64,000 nt of DNA from Adhaeribacter arboris (GCF_003023845.1 NZ_PYFT01000001.1:2294001-2358000); one strand, 5' to 3'. Shown: positions 45,101-53,612, counted from the first letter of the stretch. Program-made: numbers and translations. The notes: generated by a model not told the origin, from the letters alone.

Positions 45101-46682
45101 TGCCCCGGTACTCATAGGGTCGGCGTTCGTTACCAATGGCCGTTTCCGGGTAAATTATTTAAATACGTATTACTCTTTCAGCGACCGGATTTATTTTTCG
45201 GATAAGGACATAACGTTCCGGAATATTAAAATCCGGGATATGTTTACCAATTCGGCGGTTATCGCCGGCACCATTCAGCACGAAGGATTCCGGAACATGT
45301 CGCTTGATTTGAAAGGTGATTTCCGGAAGTTTATGGTGCTAAATACCACCCGGGCCGAAAACTCACTCTATTATGGAACCGCCATTGCTACGGGTACGGC
45401 TAGCTTAACGGGCACTCCTTCCAATTTATCTATTAATGTAAATGCCCGTAGCGAAGCGGGCACCAAAATGTCGATTCCTCTGGACGGCCAACAAGAAGCA
45501 AAGCGACAAAGTTATATTCAGTTTGTTAATCACAAGCGCTTGCGCCAGGATTCGGTAGCTACCGATTCTGCGGCAGATGTTCCGCGGGTAGATTTAGCGG
45601 GTATTAAGCTTAATTTTAATTTAGGAATTACGGATGATGCCGAGTTGGAAATTATTTTTGACGAAGAAACCGGCGACATTGTGCGGGGCTCGGGTAACGG
45701 CCGGATAAATTTAAATATTGATACCCGGGGCGAATTTACCATGGATGGGCAGGTAGAAATTGTGAAAGGTTATTACAACTTCACTTTGTATAACATAATC
45801 CGGAAAGGCTTTAACATCCGGCCGGGCGGTACCATTACCTGGAACGGCGACCCTTACGCCGGAATTATGGACCTTACGGCCACTTATACGCAAAGGATAG
45901 TTTTACCCGTAAGTATCACGCAGGAACAAAGTAACATCCGCTACCCCGTAACGGCAGTAATGGACTTGGAAGGAAGATTACTTGCTCCGGAAATTAAACT
46001 GAACCTGGAGTTTGAAGATACTCCCTCTACTCTGGAAACTCAAATTAATGCCTATTTAGCGGATATTCGAAACAACCAGGATGAACTCAACCGGCAAGTA
46101 TTTAATTTATTAATTTTAAAACGCTTATCCGACCCGAGTAACACCGCGCAAGCCAACGTTGGCGCCCAGGTAGATAACGCGTTAGGCCTCACCAGCAGTT
46201 TGAGCCAAGCTTTATCAAACCAGTTAGGTAATTTAATTTCGCAACTCGACAGCAATTTAGAGATTGACATCGGCTTGGATGGTTTTTCTAACCAGCAAAT
46301 TAATGATTTACAACTCCGGTTAAGTTACTCTTTATTCAAAGGGCGGCTGCGGTTGAGCCACGAAGGTGGCTTACCGGGTAGTAATAATTACACCAATAGC
46401 ACAAATTATAACCAGACCGGAACAGAAGTGCCGGGATCGTGGCGGGCAGATGTTTACCTGCGCGCTGACGGAAAACTTCGCTTAAAATTAGAGTATAACA
46501 TCACTCCTTATTCTTATTCCACCTTTGGCCAGACTACGGTAAGCAGTTTACGCGGCAGTATTTTACACACCGAGCGCTTCGACACGTTTTCCGAGCTATT
46601 TGCCCGTCGTAAAATGCGCCGCCGCGACCGCAAAGCCACCGAAAAAATAATCATCGACTCCGACGACCGCGTAGGACTCTGA
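42102..46682 (+). CDS. TamB-like translocation and assembly module protein (DUF490)
   Basis: A 1526-residue envelope protein. An N-terminal membrane anchor (LRIVIGLFLFIVLLLAGLMF) is followed by a very long repetitive beta-rich region and the C-terminal TamB/DUF490 domain (about the last 400 residues) with DLTATYTQRIVLPV and LIGSAFVTNGRFRVNYL. TamB-like proteins bridge inner and outer membranes; in Bacteroidota they help outer membrane homeostasis and lipid transport. The start used is TTG at 42102; there is no earlier in-frame choice and no ATG before the membrane span. The C-terminus (RRKMRRRDRKATEK) is basic. Confidence 0.85.
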   Translation: MENKTNNKWTGVIKTTLRIVIGLFLFIVLLLAGLMFALRQSSIQTSVVQKASKILSAKIGHQVTIGRVDIRFFNKVILEKVKVLDRNQEELFYIGEVEASLSGFSLQNYRKLTIETLKLTQPHAAFVRYKTADSMNLSVFLASLKKLMKTDTTKTAKTKFDFNIYGLEIQNGYFRYDNQKREPVAFGMDYQHLDIDSINVKISEIAFLGDTISMHLTDLQAHEHKSNTKLKNLDAHMIYAPTFWEFADLDLRVNKSNLGHYVRFDYKRFWNFTSFNDSVRVTASLDSSAVFSDDIAIFAPQLKDWHEKILISGEAKGYVRRFNAQNIDLYYGEKTHIVGNLSADGLPRYKETFADIKLKPSVILARDLKKFIPAKNYALVERLGTVKLQGDFLGFYSDFVAHGSFATALGKVVSDINLKINKNPDLSTYKGYLKTDRFALGKFIGNVRTLQSITMNGQVKGTGFNLASARLNLDATIQSVGILGYNYRYITTDATLSQELVAGKLNIKDPNLELTADGKINLSQKKPTFDLKTTINRANLQALKLLNKNFVLQTKASLNFTGLTLDNLLGQATFQNTTLTYGKEIINFDSVSIQSSRNQQGQRSIAASSKILDFSATGNFEVSRFITDFTTFVREDILSFKSNQSASEAYYQQKKNYTGQDYELNLAFRFKQGNSFLKAYVPELYLAENTLFTGNFRQGRNSIFNLYSHLDTLIYGNYKFYNNDFEINNSKLQNSPTVLASVVFSSRNQQFAGAAPSENLFLEGIWNDSTINFATNIAQTNSTNKASVSGNISFPPDKVQIILNQSNINILGKQWSIRPNNNILIGAAGKEIEVNGLELFYGNQSVNVTGQASRNPEKELVMEIKNFQLENLVPLLNQQIYGILNARASASNLFNKSIILSKLSVDSLRLDSIYIGEISGSTDWDKNEDKIKVDLGVFRSNMRVVSVTGDYNPQSENNPLNLLAVMDEAPIKLVEPLLKTLFSDLSGIMEGRVQINGRLNAPVLIGSAFVTNGRFRVNYLNTYYSFSDRIYFSDKDITFRNIKIRDMFTNSAVIAGTIQHEGFRNMSLDLKGDFRKFMVLNTTRAENSLYYGTAIATGTASLTGTPSNLSINVNARSEAGTKMSIPLDGQQEAKRQSYIQFVNHKRLRQDSVATDSAADVPRVDLAGIKLNFNLGITDDAELEIIFDEETGDIVRGSGNGRINLNIDTRGEFTMDGQVEIVKGYYNFTLYNIIRKGFNIRPGGTITWNGDPYAGIMDLTATYTQRIVLPVSITQEQSNIRYPVTAVMDLEGRLLAPEIKLNLEFEDTPSTLETQINAYLADIRNNQDELNRQVFNLLILKRLSDPSNTAQANVGAQVDNALGLTSSLSQALSNQLGNLISQLDSNLEIDIGLDGFSNQQINDLQLRLSYSLFKGRLRLSHEGGLPGSNNYTNSTNYNQTGTEVPGSWRADVYLRADGKLRLKLEYNITPYSYSTFGQTTVSSLRGSILHTERFDTFSELFARRKMRRRDRKATEKIIIDSDDRVGL

Positions 46683-46865
46683 CAATTACCAGCTACCAAT
46701 TATTAAATATCAGTAACTAATTATCATCTTTCAGCCAAATAATGCGCCTTTAACTAAAAATAATTGTTAGAAATTTTCGGTAGCTATTACGAGTATTGAA
46801 GAAAATATAGCATTATTTAACCGATACTTGGTACATGGTAACGGGTAAATGATAAATGGTAATTG
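46683..46865. repeat. Spacer bounded by a short inverted repeat between tamB and ftsX
   Basis: CAATTACCA at 46683-46691 and TGGTAATTG at 46857-46865 are a perfect 9-bp inverted pair directly after the tamB stop and at the -33 element of the ftsX promoter. The interior has no open frame. Confidence 0.4.
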
Positions 46866-46893
46866 AAAACTGTAATATTTATTCTTAATTTTG
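46863..46893 (+). promoter_or_regulatory. Bacteroidota-type promoter of ftsX
   Basis: TTG (46863-46865), a 20-bp spacer and TAATTTTG (46886-46893) match the -33/-7 consensus. The expected start of transcription is about 8 bp before the ATG at 46909. Confidence 0.55.
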
Positions 46894-46908
46894 CGGGGCA
46901 AATAAATT

Positions 46909-47808
46909 ATGGCAAAACACCCCAATAAACCTACCCGCAAAAAGAAACTTGGTAGCTATCCGCATACCATGGTTATTTTTACCATTACTTTGGCTCTTTT
47001 TGTGATTGGTTTGTTTAGCACCTTGCTTATTCACGCGAGTAAATTATCCGATATTGTTAAACAAAGCATAGAAGTACAAGTCTACCTGGATTTTGATTTA
47101 ACGCAAACCCAGTTGGCCCGCCTGAAAAACACGTTTTCTCAGAAAGAATACATTGCCTACCTGAATCAACAACCCCAAGTTCGCTTTTTTTCGAAAGAAG
47201 AAGGCGCTAAAGAATTTATTCAGGAAAGCGGCGAAGACTTCATGGCCTTTTTAGGTGATAACCCCCTGCGGGACGCCTTTATTTTAAACATTAACCCCGA
47301 TTTTGCCGACTCGGAACATTTGAAAAAGATAAAAGCTGAATTGGAAGAAATGGATGGCGTTTACGAGGTGCAGTACGTAGCTAGCTTAATTGATTCCATT
47401 AACCAAAACCTTAAAAAAATCAGCATTATATTGCTCAGCTTTGCGGGTATTCTGGTGTTGGTAGTGGTTATTTTAATCAATAACACGATTAAACTGGCTA
47501 TGTTTTCGCAACGTTTCTTGATTAGGAGCATGCAATTAGTAGGCGCTACGGCTGGTTTCATCCAACGTCCCTTTATGAACCGGGCTATTTTACAAGGTTT
47601 TATTAGTAGTTTACTGGCCTCGGGTATGTTGCTAGGCTTATTAAGCTATGCTTATTACCAAATAAACGAGTTGTATTTACTCCGCGACGAAACCAAATTA
47701 ATCATTCTGGGTATTTTGTTGGTAATATTAGGCATGGTTATCGGTTTTATTAGTTCGTACCGGGCCGTGCGCAAATACATGCATTTATCTTTGGATGAAC
47801 TTTATTAA
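46909..47808 (+). CDS. ftsX: Cell division protein FtsX
   Basis: A 299-residue FtsX permease-like protein. One N-terminal span (TMVIFTITLALFVIGLFSTL) precedes a periplasmic domain of about 120 residues, then three spans (starting IILLSFAGILVLVVVILINN) and a short C-terminus. With FtsE it regulates peptidoglycan hydrolases during division. The usual ftsE partner is not adjacent. The next genes (DUF3098, uppP) are also cell-envelope related, an arrangement I recall from other Bacteroidota. Confidence 0.92.
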   Translation: MAKHPNKPTRKKKLGSYPHTMVIFTITLALFVIGLFSTLLIHASKLSDIVKQSIEVQVYLDFDLTQTQLARLKNTFSQKEYIAYLNQQPQVRFFSKEEGAKEFIQESGEDFMAFLGDNPLRDAFILNINPDFADSEHLKKIKAELEEMDGVYEVQYVASLIDSINQNLKKISIILLSFAGILVLVVVILINNTIKLAMFSQRFLIRSMQLVGATAGFIQRPFMNRAILQGFISSLLASGMLLGLLSYAYYQINELYLLRDETKLIILGILLVILGMVIGFISSYRAVRKYMHLSLDELY

Positions 47809-47814
47809 ACCTTA

Positions 47815-47940
47815 GACGCTAGAGACTAGATAATAGACGTAAGAATAAGCATTAACAAGTTTTGTTTATAATTAATAGAACTTCACATTATTTAATAAAT
47901 CTTTAAAAAGAAGAAAGTCTAGAGTCCAGTATCTAGCGTC
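47815..47940. repeat. Inverted-repeat-bounded spacer between ftsX and DUF3098
   Basis: GACGCTAGA (47815-47823) and TCTAGCGTC (47932-47940) are perfect 9-bp inverted copies. Further CTAGA-type words (AGACTAGA, GTCTAGAGTC) extend similarity inward. It fills nearly the whole spacer. Confidence 0.45.
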
Positions 47941-47950
47941 CAGGAAATAT

Positions 47951-48166
47951 ATGGAAAACAAAAATGAGTTTGCCTTCGGCAGAAAGAATTACCTGTTCAT
48001 GATAGTGGGCTTAGTAGTATTAGCTATTGGTTTTATTATTATGACCTTGGACGCAGAGCCCTACGGCGAAGGTTTTATGGGAATTACCTTAGGCCCCATA
48101 ATTTTAGTAATTGGATTTATTATTGAGTTTTTTGCTATTATGGTAAAAGACCGTAAAAAAGCTTAA
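47951..48166 (+). CDS. DUF3098 small membrane protein
   Basis: A 71-residue membrane protein with two spans (YLFMIVGLVVLAIGFIIMTL and GPIILVIGFIIEFFAIMV) separated by a short loop. DUF3098 proteins are restricted mainly to Bacteroidota and commonly sit between ftsX and uppP, as here. The stop is immediately followed by the uppP ATG (no gap), so the two are translationally linked. Function unknown; a role in division or wall synthesis is only suggested by context. Confidence 0.85.
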   Translation: MENKNEFAFGRKNYLFMIVGLVVLAIGFIIMTLDAEPYGEGFMGITLGPIILVIGFIIEFFAIMVKDRKKA

Positions 48167-49006
48167 ATGAGTTTCTGGCACGCAATTATCCTGGCTATTG
48201 TAGAAGGCCTTACCGAATTTTTACCCGTATCCTCTACCGGCCACATGATCATCGTTTCGAGTTTGATGGGCATTAATGCTACGGAGTTTACGAAAATGTT
48301 TACCGTAAATATTCAGTTCGGAGCTATTTTATCGGTATTAGTTTTGTACCGGAAACGTTTTTTTCAATCCCTGGATTTTTATAAAAAATTACTTATTGCA
48401 TTTATTCCGGCAATTGTCATCGGTTTTTTGCTCAACGATGTAATAGATGCTTTGTTGGAAAGCGTGCTAACCGTGGCTATATCGCTGGTGTTGGGCGGTA
48501 TTGTATTATTATTTGTAGATAAATGGTTCAACAATGATCCTACGCACAGCACTCCTTCGGCGAAGCAAGCTTTTGTAATTGGTTTGGCCCAATGTATTGC
48601 CATGATTCCGGGAGTTTCCCGATCGGCGGCTTCCATTATCGGGGGTTTGGCGCAAGGTATTTCCCGGAAAGCCGCGGCTGAATTTTCTTTTTTCCTGGCT
48701 ATCCCTACTATGCTGGCCGCCGCGAGTTACAAATTCATCACTGATTTTCTGCACCTGGATATGAAAGACGATATTTTAAAAATGAATACGGCCAAAATTC
48801 AGGCAAGTCTGAACCAATTGTCGGCGCACGATGTACAAACCCTTTTACTAGGCAATTTGGTAGCCTTTGTGGTAGCCATGCTGGCCATTAAGTTTTTTAT
48901 TAATTTCTTAACCAAATACGGCTTTAAATTTTTCGGCATTTACCGCATTATTGTAGGCGTACTTTTATTGGTATTTTTATTATTTGGGGTGGATCTAAGT
49001 GTGTAA
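48167..49006 (+). CDS. uppP: Undecaprenyl-diphosphatase UppP (BacA)
   Basis: A 279-residue polytopic membrane enzyme that dephosphorylates undecaprenyl diphosphate to recycle the lipid carrier for wall synthesis. The two signature motifs are present: [18 protein letters not shown] (residues 12-29) and [17 protein letters not shown]. Bacitracin resistance is the classical overexpression phenotype of the family. It starts directly after DUF3098 and its stop is followed 1 bp later by the truB ATG. Confidence 0.95.
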   Translation: MSFWHAIILAIVEGLTEFLPVSSTGHMIIVSSLMGINATEFTKMFTVNIQFGAILSVLVLYRKRFFQSLDFYKKLLIAFIPAIVIGFLLNDVIDALLESVLTVAISLVLGGIVLLFVDKWFNNDPTHSTPSAKQAFVIGLAQCIAMIPGVSRSAASIIGGLAQGISRKAAAEFSFFLAIPTMLAAASYKFITDFLHLDMKDDILKMNTAKIQASLNQLSAHDVQTLLLGNLVAFVVAMLAIKFFINFLTKYGFKFFGIYRIIVGVLLLVFLLFGVDLSV

Positions 49007-49007
49007 T

Positions 49008-49703
49008 ATGCGGGAATATGATTTCGAGGCCGGCGAAATTCTCTTGATTGACAAACCACTGCATTGGACTTCTTTTGATGTGGTAAAAAAAGTGCGGAAT
49101 TTGCTCCGGATAAAAAAAATCGGCCACGCGGGCACGTTAGATCCTTTAGCTTCCGGCTTATTAATTTTATGCACCGGAAAATACACCAAGAAAATAGAAG
49201 AAATTCAAGCGCAGGAAAAAGAATATACCGGTCATTTTACCATCGGGCAAACTACTCCTTCTTTTGATTTAGAAACCGAAGTCGATCAAATCTGCGATTA
49301 CCAGCACCTTACCGAGCAAGAAATATACACTGCGGCAGCCGCTTTTGTAGGACACATTAACCAGGTACCACCTTTATTCTCGGCCGTAAAAATTAACGGG
49401 GAACGCGCCTACACCTTGGCGCGCCGCGGCGAAGAAGCTGAAATAAAAGCTAAATCTATTCATATTCAGGTTTTTGAAATTACTAAATTGGAAATACCCT
49501 TAGTGCATTTCCGGGTAGTTTGCTCCAAAGGCACGTATATCCGCAGTCTGGCCCGTGATTTTGGGCAACAATTAGGTTGTGGTGCCCATTTATCAAAATT
49601 AATCCGGACCCGCATTGGCAATTATCATGTAGAACAAGCGCTAACTATAGCCAATATCCAGGCTATCCGGAAGTACCAACAGGAACAGCATGCAGGTAAT
49701 TAG
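49008..49703 (+). CDS. truB: tRNA pseudouridine 55 synthase TruB
   Basis: A 231-residue TruB when started at ATG 49008 (MREYDFEAGEILLIDKPL). A GTG at 48999 would add three residues inside uppP and is less likely. The catalytic aspartate is D45 in HAGTLDPLASGLL; LIDKPLHWTSFDVV and GTYIRSLARDFG are also conserved. It makes pseudouridine 55 in the T-loop of elongator tRNAs. The stop lies 14 bp inside ribF, so the two genes overlap and are coupled. Confidence 0.95.
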   Translation: MREYDFEAGEILLIDKPLHWTSFDVVKKVRNLLRIKKIGHAGTLDPLASGLLILCTGKYTKKIEEIQAQEKEYTGHFTIGQTTPSFDLETEVDQICDYQHLTEQEIYTAAAAFVGHINQVPPLFSAVKINGERAYTLARRGEEAEIKAKSIHIQVFEITKLEIPLVHFRVVCSKGTYIRSLARDFGQQLGCGAHLSKLIRTRIGNYHVEQALTIANIQAIRKYQQEQHAGN

Positions 49704-50625
49704 GAGCCTTTCGGAGTTTCCGGCGTTAAGCCAGGCCGTTGTTACCAGCGGTACCTTCGATGGAGTTCACAAGGGCCATCAGAAAATTTTGCAGCGCCTT
49801 ATCCAAATTACGCAGCAAACTAATGGCCAAAGCGTGGTTATTACTTACTGGCCCCATCCTCGCCTGGTCCTGCATCCGGAAACTCAAAACCTGCATTTAC
49901 TTTCTACCATTGAAGAACGGATTGAACAATTGGCGGCTTTCGGCATGGATTATTTGCTAATAATTCCGTTTACCCGTGAGTTTGCCAACCTTGATTCAGA
50001 ACAATTTATCACCCAAATTTTAGTAAATACCATTCATACCAAAAAGTTGGTGATCGGGTACGATCACCGTTTCGGCCGCAACCGGATGGGCAGTTTCGAA
50101 TATCTGCGCCAACACGCTCCCGAACTAGGATTTGAAGTAGAAGAAATTCCTCGCCAGGATATTGATCATGTAGCAGTAAGTTCAACTAAAATCCGGACTG
50201 CTTTGGAACAAGGAGAAATCCAGATTGCCAATGCTTATTTGGGGCGTTACTATTCTCTACGAGGTACCGTGGTGAAAGGCAAACAATTGGGCCGCACTTT
50301 GGGTTATCCAACTGCTAACCTCGATGTATCGGATCAGCATAAATTAATTCCCAAGCAAGGCATTTATACGGTACAGGTTAAAATTCAGGAACAGGTACTA
50401 GGCGGCATGCTCAGTATTGGTACAAACCCCACCGTAGGCGGTATTCATCAAACCATTGAGGTTAATATTTTTAATTTTGAAGCAGATCTATACGGCCAGG
50501 AAATTACCTTACTCTTCGTGGATCGTATCCGGGATGAGGAAAACTTTGGTAGTGTAGAAGAACTGGTTTTACAGCTGCATCGCGATAAAGAATTTGCCTT
50601 ACAAATCTTGAATACGCGCTTATAA
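49690..50625 (+). CDS. ribF: Bifunctional riboflavin kinase / FAD synthetase RibF
   Basis: A 311-residue bifunctional enzyme. The N-terminal FMN adenylyltransferase domain has SGTFDGVHKGHQKIL and SSTKIRTALEQGEI; the C-terminal flavokinase domain has GRTLGYPTANLDVS. It converts riboflavin to FMN and FAD. It overlaps truB by 14 bp; the truB-ribF pair is common across bacteria. It is the last gene of the ftsX-ribF run. Confidence 0.95.
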   Translation: MQVIRSLSEFPALSQAVVTSGTFDGVHKGHQKILQRLIQITQQTNGQSVVITYWPHPRLVLHPETQNLHLLSTIEERIEQLAAFGMDYLLIIPFTREFANLDSEQFITQILVNTIHTKKLVIGYDHRFGRNRMGSFEYLRQHAPELGFEVEEIPRQDIDHVAVSSTKIRTALEQGEIQIANAYLGRYYSLRGTVVKGKQLGRTLGYPTANLDVSDQHKLIPKQGIYTVQVKIQEQVLGGMLSIGTNPTVGGIHQTIEVNIFNFEADLYGQEITLLFVDRIRDEENFGSVEELVLQLHRDKEFALQILNTRL

Positions 50626-51034
50626 TCTTTTAGTAAGTTTATAATAACTCCTCTATCGGGCTCTATATACGGATTACCAAGCTGGACAAATTAAATGATT
50701 AATCTGAAAAAAGGCCCTATATTCTAAGGTATTTTTCCAGATTATATGCTTTTACCATAAGTAACACCTTCAATATTTACCTCATTTGAAAAACTTATTT
50801 AAATCCTAATTTATTTATTACCCACAAAATGTAGCTTTGTTGCAAATTTTATAAAAACAACAATCATTTTTAACCCGTATTAAAAATTATTCATTAATCC
50901 AGGTTTCAATTTTGATCAACTAACTATTTATTTGAATTTTAATCTGATTTTAATGCAAATTTAATTTTCTTTTAACTCGTAATTATTTTATTTGTGGTAT
51001 AAAACAAATGGTTTAACTCAAATATATAAATAAG
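50626..51034. other. AT-rich intergenic region
   Basis: About 409 bp without a gene. A possible hairpin pairs TAATCTG (50700-50706) with CAGATTA (50738-50744), continued by A and T runs with one bulge. TAGCTTTG at 50832-50839 fits a -7 box but is 195 bp from the next gene. Confidence 0.4.
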
Positions 51035-51463
51035 ATGAAGATTGTTGGAAAGAGAGAAATAGCGATTGCCGTACTGGCATTTTTTAGTAGTATCCCCTTC
51101 AGTTTTGCCCAGCATGTTCCAGAACAGGATTTAAAAAAAAATGTACTTCCCATTTTAAATGGACTGGCTTATGTGCAGCAATTAGAACCTAAAATGTATC
51201 AATTTGATACCCGGAAGTACAATAAGTTAAACCTGCCGAGTGGTCAGCAGTTTGGTTTTTTAGCCGAAGAGGTACAAAAAGTGTTGCCGGAACTAGTAAG
51301 TTCAGAATCGCAGTCGTACATGGTGGGTAAAAACACTTACCGGAATACTACTCTTAAAAATACGGATTTAGAAAGTATGATTCCGCTTTTGGTGGCTGCT
51401 ATCAAAGAGCAGCAAAAACAAATAGACGAATTAAAACGCCAATTAGACGCAAGTGCAAAATAA
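51035..51463 (+). CDS. Orphan S74-type intramolecular chaperone-like secreted protein
   Basis: A 142-residue protein with a signal peptide (AVLAFFSSIPFSFAQ). The mature part resembles the peptidase S74 chaperone domain of tail fibres: LEPKMYQFDTRKYNKL, GQQFGFLAEEVQKVLPELV and a closing coiled coil (LLVAAIKEQQKQIDELKRQL). No fibre or beta-helix domain is attached and the autoproteolytic Ser region is not clear. Such short S74 proteins occur in Bacteroidota. A strong terminator follows at 51515. Function uncertain. Confidence 0.75.
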   Translation: MKIVGKREIAIAVLAFFSSIPFSFAQHVPEQDLKKNVLPILNGLAYVQQLEPKMYQFDTRKYNKLNLPSGQQFGFLAEEVQKVLPELVSSESQSYMVGKNTYRNTTLKNTDLESMIPLLVAAIKEQQKQIDELKRQLDASAK

Positions 51464-51514
51464 AACTAACTTTCTAAATTTCCGGTAGAATTTATTTAAC
51501 AATTATTGCAGGCT

Positions 51515-51570
51515 AAGCTTTTAGTTTACCCTTAACCCAAAAGTTGAGCGTAAGCTAAAAGCTTTTTTAT
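51515..51570 (+). terminator. Rho-independent terminator after the S74 gene
   Basis: A 15-bp stem, AAGCTTTTAGTTTAC (51515-51529) with GTAAGCTAAAAGCTT (51550-51564), one G-T pair, is followed by TTTTTT. It is the strongest intrinsic terminator in the region. Confidence 0.8.
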
Positions 51571-51924
51571 CTTAAATATAATAGTGTACCGCTGGAAAGT
51601 AAGTAACAGGTTCCATGAGTTATCTAATTCTTATCTACACCCCAATAATAAAATTCAATGGTTCTTGCCTCTTAAAGAATAATATTTCTATCTCACTTCA
51701 AAAAACATGACCTATAAAAACTTAAAACTGGTTTGGTATCTGGTTTATACAAATAAGGTTAAATTCCGATTTAGCTGATAAATTAAATTAAAAGAAATAA
51801 CCCATCTATTTAGTTAACTTAACTGGGTTATTTATCCGTAGGTATCAAAGTAAACAGAGTAAGCTTTTTTGAATTCAAAAAGCTACGGGGCATTTGCTCG
51901 TAGGCCTCTGTAAAAATTAATTTT
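51571..51924. other. Spacer with two further hairpins
   Basis: AAATAACCCA (51795-51804) pairs with TGGGTTATTT (51824-51833) around 19 bases, and AGCTTTTT (51862-51869) pairs with AAAAAGCT (51877-51884) around TGAATTC. No gene seen. The second hairpin is 40 bp before the bestrophin start. Confidence 0.55.
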
Positions 51925-52830
51925 ATGCTAATCGAAAAGAGAATTCCATTTAAGTACTTGTTTAACAAAATAAAACTCGATGTCTTACGCGTGTTTTTAT
52001 TTTCGATTCTTTTCCAGATTTTAAAGCATTTTTTTGTTGACTATCTACCTGCTATTCCTATTACACTTCCGTCGATTTTGGGTACTTCTATTTCCCTGAT
52101 TCTAGCCTTTAAATTAAATCACTCTTACGACCGTTGGTGGGAAGCCCGCAAAATATGGGGCGCCATTGTAAACGATTCCCGTACTTTAATCTTGCAAGTA
52201 AAAGGTTTCGCGAATAATAATGTTTTTACCCCAGTTGACAGCATTATAAAACGAATGGCTTTCCGTCAAATTGGCTGGTGTTACAGTTTAGGTCAGTCGT
52301 TACGCGGGCTAAATCCCTTAGCCGATTTAGATACTTATATTTCTGCGGAAGAAATAGCCTATATCCAGCCGCAGACGAATAAACCTTTAGCCTTACTGAT
52401 GGGGCACGTAAACGATATTAAACTTCTGCAGCAAAATCAAGCAATAAATGCGTATCAACAAATTCAACTAGATCAAACCCTGGTACGGTTGTGCGAATCG
52501 ATGGGACGGGCCGAAAGAATAAACGGCACGGTGTTTCCGGTTACTTACCGGATTTTGGTTCATATTTTTATTTATCTTTTTCTTATTACCTTATCGCTGG
52601 GATTGGTAGAAACTATTGGCTTATTCGAGATTCCTTTTCTGATTTCCATTGCGTCTACTTTCTTTTTACTCGAAGAAACGGCTACTTACCTTCAGGATCC
52701 TTTCGTCAATAAACCAACGGATACCCCCGTAACAGCTATTGCCCGGAACATAGAAATTAATATCAAACAATTATTACAAGAGCCTCAGGTTCCTGCACCA
52801 CTAAAACCGGAGGAATTCTATTTGATGTAA
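51925..52830 (+). CDS. Bestrophin-family anion channel protein
   Basis: A 301-residue bestrophin/UPF0187 membrane protein. The hallmark HSYDRWWEARKIWGAIVNDS follows the second span region (ITLPSILGTSISLILAF), and later spans lie near FIYLFLITLSLGLVETIG and IPFLISIASTFFLL. Bacterial bestrophins form pentameric ion channels; selectivity (anion or cation) varies. It is 131 bp before the carbonic anhydrase gene, and bestrophin with carbonic anhydrase could handle bicarbonate together, though this is inference. Confidence 0.9.
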   Translation: MLIEKRIPFKYLFNKIKLDVLRVFLFSILFQILKHFFVDYLPAIPITLPSILGTSISLILAFKLNHSYDRWWEARKIWGAIVNDSRTLILQVKGFANNNVFTPVDSIIKRMAFRQIGWCYSLGQSLRGLNPLADLDTYISAEEIAYIQPQTNKPLALLMGHVNDIKLLQQNQAINAYQQIQLDQTLVRLCESMGRAERINGTVFPVTYRILVHIFIYLFLITLSLGLVETIGLFEIPFLISIASTFFLLEETATYLQDPFVNKPTDTPVTAIARNIEINIKQLLQEPQVPAPLKPEEFYLM

Positions 52831-52961
52831 GTAGTTGTTGTTTATTACTTGTTCGTTGTTTAGTTACTAGACTTTTATAATCCCGGATAGCAGAAAATAA
52901 GGTTTTAAACTTATCTCGTTGAAGTACTTACTATAAAAAGTTACGGAATTCTCCGCCAACT

Positions 52962-53585
52962 ATGAAAACACAAACTAAAGAAATCCAAAGCAGCTTAACT
53001 CCTGATGCCGCCTTGCAAATTTTAAAAGACGGTAACTTACGCTTTATCAATAACCTGAAAGCCAATCGCAACTTATTGCAGCAAGTAAACGAAACCTCCG
53101 AGGGTCAATTTCCTTTTGCCGCTATTTTGAGTTGCATCGATTCCCGCACTTCGGCCGAATTAATTTTTGATAAAGGTTTAGGAGATATATTCAGCATCCG
53201 GATTGCGGGAAACATACTGAATGAAGATATTCTGGGGAGTATGGAATTTGCCTGCCGGGTAGCAGGTTCTAAACTAATTTTAGTATTAGGACATACCCGC
53301 TGCGGCGCAATAATCGGGGCTTGCAACCAGGTTGAAATGGGAAACTTAACCACCCTGCTCAGGAAAATACAACCGGCTATTGAACAAGAAACGCAAACAA
53401 TCCATAATCGAAACGGCAACAACGAAACCTTTGTGGAGAATGTAACTAATAACAATATCTTCCTGACAATTAATCGAATCCGGAAAGAAAGCAGCATTCT
53501 GGCCGAAATGGAACAAGCCAATCAGATTAAAATAGTAGGCGGGTTATACGAGGTAGAAACCGGTAAAGTAGTTTTTTACGAATGA
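52962..53585 (+). CDS. Beta-class carbonic anhydrase
   Basis: A 207-residue beta-carbonic anhydrase. Zinc ligands are C58, H111 and C114, and the D60/R62 dyad is intact in SCIDSRTSAE, with GHTRCGAIIGA around the second site. It converts CO2 and water to bicarbonate and proton. There is no signal peptide, so it is cytoplasmic. The gene is 131 bp after the bestrophin gene and convergent with the secreted nuclease-like gene, with only 27 bp between stops. Confidence 0.94.
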   Translation: MKTQTKEIQSSLTPDAALQILKDGNLRFINNLKANRNLLQQVNETSEGQFPFAAILSCIDSRTSAELIFDKGLGDIFSIRIAGNILNEDILGSMEFACRVAGSKLILVLGHTRCGAIIGACNQVEMGNLTTLLRKIQPAIEQETQTIHNRNGNNETFVENVTNNNIFLTINRIRKESSILAEMEQANQIKIVGGLYEVETGKVVFYE

Positions 53586-53612
53586 TTTTAAAAAATTAAA
53601 CCCATAAGCAAC

